Of a stretch of DNA of 64,000 bases, positions 58,632 through 64,000 are shown one piece after another. The first letter of the stretch is position 1; the number at the start of each line of letters is the position of its first letter. The stretch is from assembly GCA_963849065.1 (NCBI GenBank), contig CAWKFM010000005.1:1922001-1986000 (forward strand). The letters are read 5' to 3'. The DNA comes from TOLSYN sp963849065. GTDB lineage: Bacteria > Acidobacteriota > Terriglobia > Terriglobales > Acidobacteriaceae. Position numbers and translations under genes: made by a program. Under the pieces are notes generated by a model. The model made no database searches. It saw only the letters and a program-made list of their open reading frames with translations, and was not told where the DNA came from.

Positions 58632-59600
58632 ATGACGAACCCAAGCGCAGAAAGTACTCCCTATCATCGCGCGCACCACCGCTTCACCGTGCTGGCGGCG
58701 GGCTGCGTCTTCCTGCTCATCATTGCCGGAGCGCTGGTCACCAGCAATGAAGCAGGCCTCTCGGTGCCGGACTGGCCGACCTCGTTCGGCTCCCTTTACC
58801 ACATTCCGCCTCTGGTGGGCGGGGTCAAGTTCGAGCACGGCCACCGCATGCTGGCCGAACTGATCGGCCTTTTGACCATTGGCGTTGCGGTGTGGACGCA
58901 AAAGGTGGACCAGCGCCGCTGGATGCGCGTGCTGGGCTGGTGCGCCGTGGGAACCGTAGTGGCGCAGGGCATTCTGGGCGGGATGACCGTCCTGTTCTAT
59001 CTGCCGCCCGCCATCTCCACCGCCCACGCCACGCTGGCCCAGACGTTTTTCTGCATCATGGTCGGCATCGCGTTTTTCACCAGCAAAAGCTGGGTGCAGG
59101 CTCCCACGCCGGCCGTTCGTCCGGACGCGCGCCCGCGCCTGACCACGCTCGCCGTACTGACGGTGGCTGCCGTCTGGCTGCAGTTGATTATGGGCGCGGC
59201 GTTCCGCCATTCGGGAATTCGCCTGCTGCCACACCTGATCGGCGCCGTCGTAGTCTTCTGCATGGTGAACTGGCTGGCGATTACTACTCTCAGGCGGCAT
59301 CGCGAGATTCCGCAGCTGGCCACGCCCGCCATGGCGCTGCTGGTGCTGCTGGGGGTGCAGATCTCGCTGGGAGTAGCCAGCTACATTACGCGCGTCATCT
59401 TAAGCCCGGGCGCTCCGGCACCGCTGGCCAGCATGATCGTTGCGACCGTGGCCCACGTGGCCTGCGGGGCGCTGGTGCTGGTGACCGCGGTGATCCTCGC
59501 CATTCAGATTCACCGCCATGCCTACGGCCCGCAGGCAGCGCTGCAGGGTGCGCACACCGCGACGCAGGAAAAGGTTTCTGTCCGGGCGGTGGGCGCATGA
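58632..59600 (+). CDS. ctaA: Heme A synthase (CtaA/COX15)
   Basis: 322 residues from the Met at 58632. Eight-helix membrane protein; heme-ligand and active-site parts: SNEAGLSVPDWPTSFG, EHGHRMLAELIGL, STAHATLAQTFF, FRHSGIRLLPHLIGAVV, TVAHVACGALVLV. Oxidises heme O to heme A. Stop overlaps ctaB start (ATGA). Confidence 0.93.
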   Translation: MTNPSAESTPYHRAHHRFTVLAAGCVFLLIIAGALVTSNEAGLSVPDWPTSFGSLYHIPPLVGGVKFEHGHRMLAELIGLLTIGVAVWTQKVDQRRWMRVLGWCAVGTVVAQGILGGMTVLFYLPPAISTAHATLAQTFFCIMVGIAFFTSKSWVQAPTPAVRPDARPRLTTLAVLTVAAVWLQLIMGAAFRHSGIRLLPHLIGAVVVFCMVNWLAITTLRRHREIPQLATPAMALLVLLGVQISLGVASYITRVILSPGAPAPLASMIVATVAHVACGALVLVTAVILAIQIHRHAYGPQAALQGAHTATQEKVSVRAVGA

Positions 59601-60541
59601 CCACCGCTCCCGCGCCGTCGCTGGCGATTGCCGCACGCGGCCCCGTGGAGTTGCTGCGCGTGCTTCGCGATTACGCTCAGCTCACCAAGATTCGCGTCAC
59701 CACGCTGGTTGTGGTCACCGCCTGGAGCGGCTTCTACTTCGGCGAACACAAATCCGGAATGCCGGTGCTCACGCTCAAGCTGCTCTGGGCTCTGGCCGGC
59801 ATCGGAATGGTTTCGGCGGGCACGGCGTGCATGAACGAGATCATCGAGCGCAAAACCGATGCGCTGATGCGCCGCACCTCGCTTCGCCCGCTGGTGACTA
59901 ACTCGATGAGCGTGAGCCACGCCATCGCCATCTGGGCGCTGCTTACCGCTGGCGGCGCGGCTCTGCTGGCCGTCAAGCTGAACCTGCTGACCTCCGTGCT
60001 GAGCCTGCTGACCGCCCTCTGCTACCTGGCGCTGTACACGCCGATGAAGCAGATTAGCCCGGTGTGTACCTTCGTGGGCGCCTTCCCTGGAGCCATGCCC
60101 GGAGTGCTGGGCTGGACCGCGGCGCGCGGCCATCTGGAATACGAAGCACTGGTGCTCTTCGCCATCGTTTTCTTCTGGCAGTTCCCACACTTCCACTCCA
60201 TCGCCCTGCTCTACCGCGACGACTACGCAAGGGCGGGCATCCGCATGTTACCCGTGGTGGAGAGCGACGGACGCTCCACGGCGCGCCAGATTCTGATGTA
60301 CGGCGCGGCCCTGCTGCCGACGACGCTGGCTCCCACGCTGCTGGGCATGGCGGGGCTGCCCTATTTCATCGGCGCATCGGCCCTGGGACTGGGATTGTTC
60401 TACTTCTGCGCCCGCATCTGGAGGGAGTGCCTGCCGCCCTCGACGCCTCGCGCCCGCATCCTGGCGCGCTCACTTTTGAAGGCCACCGTAACCTATCTGC
60501 CTCTGCTCTTTGCTCTGATGATGCTGAACAGCGCGGCATGA
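59597..60541 (+). CDS. ctaB: Protoheme IX farnesyltransferase (heme O synthase)
   Basis: 314 residues, UbiA superfamily, about nine membrane helices. DYAQLTKIRVTTLVVVTAWS, the first active loop NEIIERKTDALMRRTSLRPL (Glu in place of the usual first Asp), and the second loop YRDDYARAGIRMLPV. Makes heme O from heme B for aa3-type oxidase. Coupled to ctaA. Confidence 0.94.
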   Translation: MTTAPAPSLAIAARGPVELLRVLRDYAQLTKIRVTTLVVVTAWSGFYFGEHKSGMPVLTLKLLWALAGIGMVSAGTACMNEIIERKTDALMRRTSLRPLVTNSMSVSHAIAIWALLTAGGAALLAVKLNLLTSVLSLLTALCYLALYTPMKQISPVCTFVGAFPGAMPGVLGWTAARGHLEYEALVLFAIVFFWQFPHFHSIALLYRDDYARAGIRMLPVVESDGRSTARQILMYGAALLPTTLAPTLLGMAGLPYFIGASALGLGLFYFCARIWRECLPPSTPRARILARSLLKATVTYLPLLFALMMLNSAA

Positions 60542-60589
60542 CGCACGGTTCGACGCACGACGACCCGCTCGACTTGAGGACTTATTAAT

Positions 60590-61633
60590 TTGACAACCAA
60601 GATTCAAGAACAGGAACTCAACCGCCCAACCGGCAACGCGCCGGGGACGGTGATTCAGATCGACGGCCTGCGCCACCAGTACGGCGACCGCGTGGCCCTC
60701 AACGGCGTTTCTTTCGAGGTGAGGCGCGCGGAGATCTTCGGACTGCTTGGCCCCAACGGCAGCGGCAAGACCACGATGTTCCGCATCCTCTCCACGCTGA
60801 TGCTTCCGTCATCCGGACGCGCGCTGATTCTGGGCCATGACGTTGCGCTTGATCCCAGCGGAGTTCGCCGCCAGATCGGAGTGGTCTTCCAGTCGCGCAG
60901 CATCGACGTGAAACTTTCGGCCGAAGAAAACCTGCTGCACGTCGGCCATCTCTACGGAATCACCGGGACGGCGCTGAAAAAGCGCGTGGCGGAGATGCTG
61001 GATCGCGTCTCGCTTAGCGACCGCGCCAAGGATCTGGCCGAAACCTTCTCCGGCGGCATGCAGCGGCGGCTGGAACTCGCCAAGGGATTGCTGCATCGTC
61101 CCCAGGTGCTGCTGCTCGATGAGCCCAGCACGGGCCTCGACCCTGGAGCGCGCCTCGACCTCTGGCGATACCTTCGCAGCCTGCGCGACCAGGAAGGCGT
61201 GACCGTCATCGTCACCACGCACCTGATGGAAGAGGCCGAAAAATGCGACCGCCTCGCCATCCTGAGCCACGGCAATCTGGTGGGACTGGGAACGCCGGCG
61301 CAGTTGAAGAGCGAGATCGGCGGCGACGTCATCATGCTCGATGCCCACAATTTCGACGCCGCGCAGAAACTCGCCTCGCAGATCAACGCGCGTTTTGACG
61401 CGGGGGCCGCCGTGCTCGACGATGGCCGGGTGCGCATCGAACGCGAGGCCGGGCACCGCTTCATCACCGACGTGGTCGAAGCCTTCCCCGGCGAGATCGA
61501 CGCGGTCAGCGTCAGCAAGCCGACGCTGGAAGATGTCTTCATCCGTCGTACCGGTCACCGCTTCTGGAACGAAGATGCGCAGGGGCTGGAGCAGCGCACC
61601 GACGCATCCACCAAGAAGAAAAAGAAGCACTGA
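60590..61633 (+). CDS. ABC transporter ATP-binding protein
   Basis: 347 residues from TTG (TGAGGA 10 nt upstream). Walker A GPNGSGKTTMFR, signature FSGGMQRRLELAKGL, Walker B VLLLDEPSTGLDP, His switch VIVTTHLMEE. DrrA/CcmA-like with a C-terminal DUF4162-type part and Lys-rich tail. With the next gene it forms an ABC-2 exporter; in the heme A cluster it may serve oxidase assembly or export. Confidence 0.92.
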   Translation: MTTKIQEQELNRPTGNAPGTVIQIDGLRHQYGDRVALNGVSFEVRRAEIFGLLGPNGSGKTTMFRILSTLMLPSSGRALILGHDVALDPSGVRRQIGVVFQSRSIDVKLSAEENLLHVGHLYGITGTALKKRVAEMLDRVSLSDRAKDLAETFSGGMQRRLELAKGLLHRPQVLLLDEPSTGLDPGARLDLWRYLRSLRDQEGVTVIVTTHLMEEAEKCDRLAILSHGNLVGLGTPAQLKSEIGGDVIMLDAHNFDAAQKLASQINARFDAGAAVLDDGRVRIEREAGHRFITDVVEAFPGEIDAVSVSKPTLEDVFIRRTGHRFWNEDAQGLEQRTDASTKKKKKH

Positions 61634-61659
61634 GGGCTGAACCAGAATTGGGGCTGAAC

Positions 61660-62490
61660 ATGGCAACGCAAACAACATCGCATCCGGTTATCACCACGGG
61701 AACTACCTTTTCGCTCATGCCCGCGCTCTCGCTGTGGCGGCGCGAGGTGGTGCGCTTCTACCGCAACCTCAGCCGCGTGGTCGGCATCGTTGCTTCGCCG
61801 CTGCTCTTCTGGGTGGTGATCGGCGCGGGCTTCGGTAGTTCCTTCCGCAACCCCGCTACCGGCGGAGGCGGCCAGTCCTACCTGGATTTCTTTTTTCCCG
61901 GCGCGCTGATGATGATAGTGCTGTTCACCTCGATCTTCGCCATGATGTCGCTGATTGAAGACCGCAACGAGGGCTTTTTGCTTTCCGTGCTGGTGGCTCC
62001 GGTGCATCGGTCGGTGATCGTGATGGGCAAGGTTCTGGGCGGCACCACGCTGGCGACTCTACAGGGCCTGCTCTTCCTGGTGATCGCGCCTTTTCTCGGC
62101 ATCCACTTCGGGCTTACGCAGCTTCTGCTGGTAACGCTGGACATTTTTCTGGTCTCGTTCTCGCTGACTGCGCTGGGCTTCATAATTGCGTGGCCGATGG
62201 ATTCCACCTCCGGCTTTCACGCCATCATCAACCTGTTTCTGATTCCGCTCTGGCTGCTCTCCGGCTCGATGTTTCCGGTTAGTTCCGCCTCGCCTTGGAT
62301 GGCCTTTGTCATGCGGCTGAACCCGCTCACCTACGGCACCGAGGCCCTGCGCAGCCTGCTGTTTCCGGCCGTCGCTTCGCCGCAGTTTCCGCTGGTGACC
62401 TGCCTCGCGGTGCTGGTGGTCTTCACCATCATCCTGTTCAGCCTGGCGTTTGTGGTGGCTAACCGCCGCAGCACCAAACCGGCAGCCTGA
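61660..62490 (+). CDS. ABC-2 type transporter permease
   Basis: 276 residues from the ATG at 61660 (GGGG upstream; an upstream TTG adds four residues). Six membrane helices with ABC-2 marks: SRVVGIVASPLLFWVVIGAG, LIEDRNEGFLLSVLVAPVHR and FLIPLWLLSGSMFPVS. Partner of the ATPase 26 bp upstream. Confidence 0.92.
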   Translation: MATQTTSHPVITTGTTFSLMPALSLWRREVVRFYRNLSRVVGIVASPLLFWVVIGAGFGSSFRNPATGGGGQSYLDFFFPGALMMIVLFTSIFAMMSLIEDRNEGFLLSVLVAPVHRSVIVMGKVLGGTTLATLQGLLFLVIAPFLGIHFGLTQLLLVTLDIFLVSFSLTALGFIIAWPMDSTSGFHAIINLFLIPLWLLSGSMFPVSSASPWMAFVMRLNPLTYGTEALRSLLFPAVASPQFPLVTCLAVLVVFTIILFSLAFVVANRRSTKPAA

Positions 62491-62500
62491 GGAGCAGACG

Positions 62501-62932
62501 ATGCAAGCCGCAACCCTCGCCTACTTTCCGGCCATCAACGCCACGCTCAACGGCGCGGCTGCCGTGCTGCTGGTGACGGCCAAGCGCCTCATCGACCGCA
62601 GGCGGATCGAGGCGCATAAGCGCACCATGATCGCGGCCTTTTCCACCTCGGTCGTTTTTCTGGCCTGCTATCTCTACTACCACGCGCATGCCGGGGTGCT
62701 GCATTTTGCCGGACACGGCTGGCGCCGCCCGGTGTATTTCACCCTGCTCACCAGCCACACCCTGCTGGCGGTCATCATCGTCCCCATGATTCTGATAAGC
62801 CTGAGCCGCGGCCTCAAACGCCAGGATGCCAAGCACGTGAAGATTGCGCCGCTCACCTACTGGCTGTGGCTTTACGTCTCGGTTACCGGCGTAGTGATCT
62901 ACTACCTGCTCTATCACCTTTGGCGCGCGTAG
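62501..62932 (+). CDS. DUF420-family membrane protein (CtaM-like)
   Basis: 143 residues, four membrane helices with conserved His: FPAINATLNGAAAVLLV, RRIEAHKRTMIAAFSTSVVF, CYLYYHAHAG, TSHTLLAVIIVPMI. DUF420 includes CtaM, needed for cytochrome oxidase maturation, which suits its place after ctaAB and the exporter. GGAG before the ATG. Confidence 0.9.
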   Translation: MQAATLAYFPAINATLNGAAAVLLVTAKRLIDRRRIEAHKRTMIAAFSTSVVFLACYLYYHAHAGVLHFAGHGWRRPVYFTLLTSHTLLAVIIVPMILISLSRGLKRQDAKHVKIAPLTYWLWLYVSVTGVVIYYLLYHLWRA

Positions 62933-62956
62933 CTTCGAGACAAACCGACATGAAAA

Positions 62957-62977
62957 AGCCCCGGTTGCCCCGGGGCT
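62957..62977 (-). terminator. Terminator for the leftward oxidoreductase genes
   Basis: AGCCCCGG / CCGGGGCT 8-bp stem with a 5-nt loop; on the minus strand it is followed by TTTTT, so it ends the leftward operon and may block read-through from DUF420. Confidence 0.75.
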
Positions 62978-63044
62978 CTGGCATAAGTGAAATACGTGCC
63001 AGATTACAAAAACAGACCGCAAATCGATTCGTGAGCCTAGGCGG

Positions 63045-63641
63045 CTACTCGGAAACTGGAATCGGGTATTCCTCTGCCAACTCGATGGCGCCGTTTTCCA
63101 GATGCTTCATCCCATAGTCGAAACCGGCATCGAATGCTGCCCGGTTCAACTCCGCAAACGCGGCGGGCACCGAATCCTCCACCGCCTTGCACAGCGATTC
63201 ACGCTGCAGCACGCCGGAGATGGCCCCGAAGAAACCCGTCATCACGATGTTCTGCACCATTTTTTTGCCCAGGTTTTCCGCAATCCGCGTGGCGGGAACG
63301 GCGAACACCTTGACATCCGGGACGGCCACGTCCTGCACTCGAACCAGGTCCTGCTCGACGATCAGTGTGCCACCCGGCTTGATGTCGCGATGAAACTTCA
63401 CAAACGCTTCCTGCGACATCAGAACCATCAGGTCGGGCTTCACCACGTACGGGTAAAGGATTGGATCGGGCGAAAGAATCAGCTGCGCCGAGCAGGCGCC
63501 GCCGCGGGCTTCCGGACCAAAGTTCTGCGTCATGGTGGCAAAACCGTGCTCCACAATGGAGGCGGCTCGGCCGATGACCTGGGCGCACATAATCACGCCC
63601 TGCCCGCCGAAGCCGGCGATACGAATCTCTGTTAGCTGCAT
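63045..63641 (-). CDS. 2-oxoacid:ferredoxin oxidoreductase gamma subunit
   Basis: 198 residues. RIAGFGGQGVIMCAQVIGRA, TQNFGPEARGGACSAQLILS and VMTGFFGAISGVL are the gamma-domain marks. Part of the KGOR/KorC-type 2-oxoglutarate (or related 2-oxoacid) ferredoxin oxidoreductase. Overlaps the beta subunit end by 10 nt. Confidence 0.92.
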   Translation of the reverse strand: MQLTEIRIAGFGGQGVIMCAQVIGRAASIVEHGFATMTQNFGPEARGGACSAQLILSPDPILYPYVVKPDLMVLMSQEAFVKFHRDIKPGGTLIVEQDLVRVQDVAVPDVKVFAVPATRIAENLGKKMVQNIVMTGFFGAISGVLQRESLCKAVEDSVPAAFAELNRAAFDAGFDYGMKHLENGAIELAEEYPIPVSE

Positions 63642-64000
63642 ACGGGGGCCTCCGCCTGGATGTAGTCGTCGCCAAGCCGCTGGGTTAGATAGGCACGCAT
63701 CATGGTGGTAAAGTCGGGGCGCTCGCGGTCCACGAACTTGCCGACGATGATCTCGCCGCTCTTGGTGAGTCCCACTTCGTTGGTGGGGGCGCCATGCTTG
63801 GTCTTGGACATCTGCTTGTAGAACTTCATGGTGTCCAGGCCGTCGCCCATCTTGTTGCGCCGCTGGTAGAGCGTTGGGCAAGGCGAGATGACTTCGATGA
63901 ATCCGAAGCCCTTCTTGCTGAACATCTCGGCCATGGAGCGCGCCAGCTGCTTTACGTGGAAGGTTGTCCAGCGCGCAACGTAAACCGCGCCGGCCGCCTC
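63632..64000 (-). CDS. 2-oxoacid:ferredoxin oxidoreductase beta subunit, partial
   Basis: C-terminal 122 codons only; the gene continues past the right edge of the window. YVARWTTFHVKQLARSMAEM, GFGFIEVISPCPTLYQRRNK and the final RAYLTQRLGDDYIQ fit KorB-type TPP subunits. TPP-binding motif lies outside. An internal ATG at 63934 is not the start. Confidence 0.9.
   Translation of the reverse strand, partial: EAAGAVYVARWTTFHVKQLARSMAEMFSKKGFGFIEVISPCPTLYQRRNKMGDGLDTMKFYKQMSKTKHGAPTNEVGLTKSGEIIVGKFVDRERPDFTTMMRAYLTQRLGDDYIQAEAPVCS

Overview
This is a GC-rich, gene-dense bacterial chromosome segment. The gene set (hopanoid genes hpnH and hpnK, bacillithiol gene bshA, heme A synthesis, glycolate oxidase, LssY_C and Thivi_2564-type small proteins, and short hairpin repeats carrying CGGCTAAAGCC) suggests an Acidobacteriota (Terriglobia-like) soil bacterium. 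The lineage is an inference from gene content; no rRNA gene is present.

Layout. 0-9.2 kb: a TolC-type outer membrane protein divergent from a TetR regulator, a Phd/VapC-type toxin-antitoxin pair, hpnH with a conserved partner, a DUF3309 micro-protein, a phospholipase-C-like protein, an LssY_C protein and a Crp/Fnr regulator. 9.6-16.8 kb: a 7.1-kb integrative element inserted in tRNA-Glu(CTC), bounded by a 49-bp direct repeat. It carries a tyrosine integrase, an excisionase-like protein, a candidate HUH replication protein, an origin-like region with iterons and a hairpin, a HicBA-like pair, an XRE repressor and unusual small proteins. 16.8-17.4 kb: gene debris (phosphoketolase and DNA methyltransferase fragments). 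17.5-37 kb: an accessory envelope and stress region with an Mla-type lipid transporter, a glycosyltransferase/GH130 operon, a SYLF protein, a poly-His peptide, a general-stress-type protein, a second Crp/Fnr regulator, several tiny membrane proteins, decayed IS elements and an intact phosphoketolase. 37-64 kb: mostly ordinary chromosome: cyanase and a cytosine-deaminase-like enzyme, a PilZ protein, glcDEF, a cytochrome c, tRNA-Asp and tRNA-Val, hpnK-bshA, a HEPN/MNT pair behind a LytS-type kinase, an AlaX-type editing protein, nrdR, an isocitrate dehydrogenase, a heme A/ABC-transporter/DUF420 cluster and a 2-oxoacid:ferredoxin oxidoreductase.

The most interesting signal is a repeated 16-bp dyad, TGAGC-N6-GCTCA, with CRP-like spacing. 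About a dozen full or degenerate copies lie almost only in intergenic DNA between 5 and 37 kb, upstream of DUF3309 (twice), the SYLF protein, the poly-His peptide, the stress protein, Thivi_2564, the lmo0937-type gene and the Mla operon. The two Crp/Fnr proteins in the same region have nearly identical recognition helices that differ from Crp. I propose that they and these sites form a local envelope-stress regulon. Three copies sit inside a duplicated leader of up to about 180 bp.
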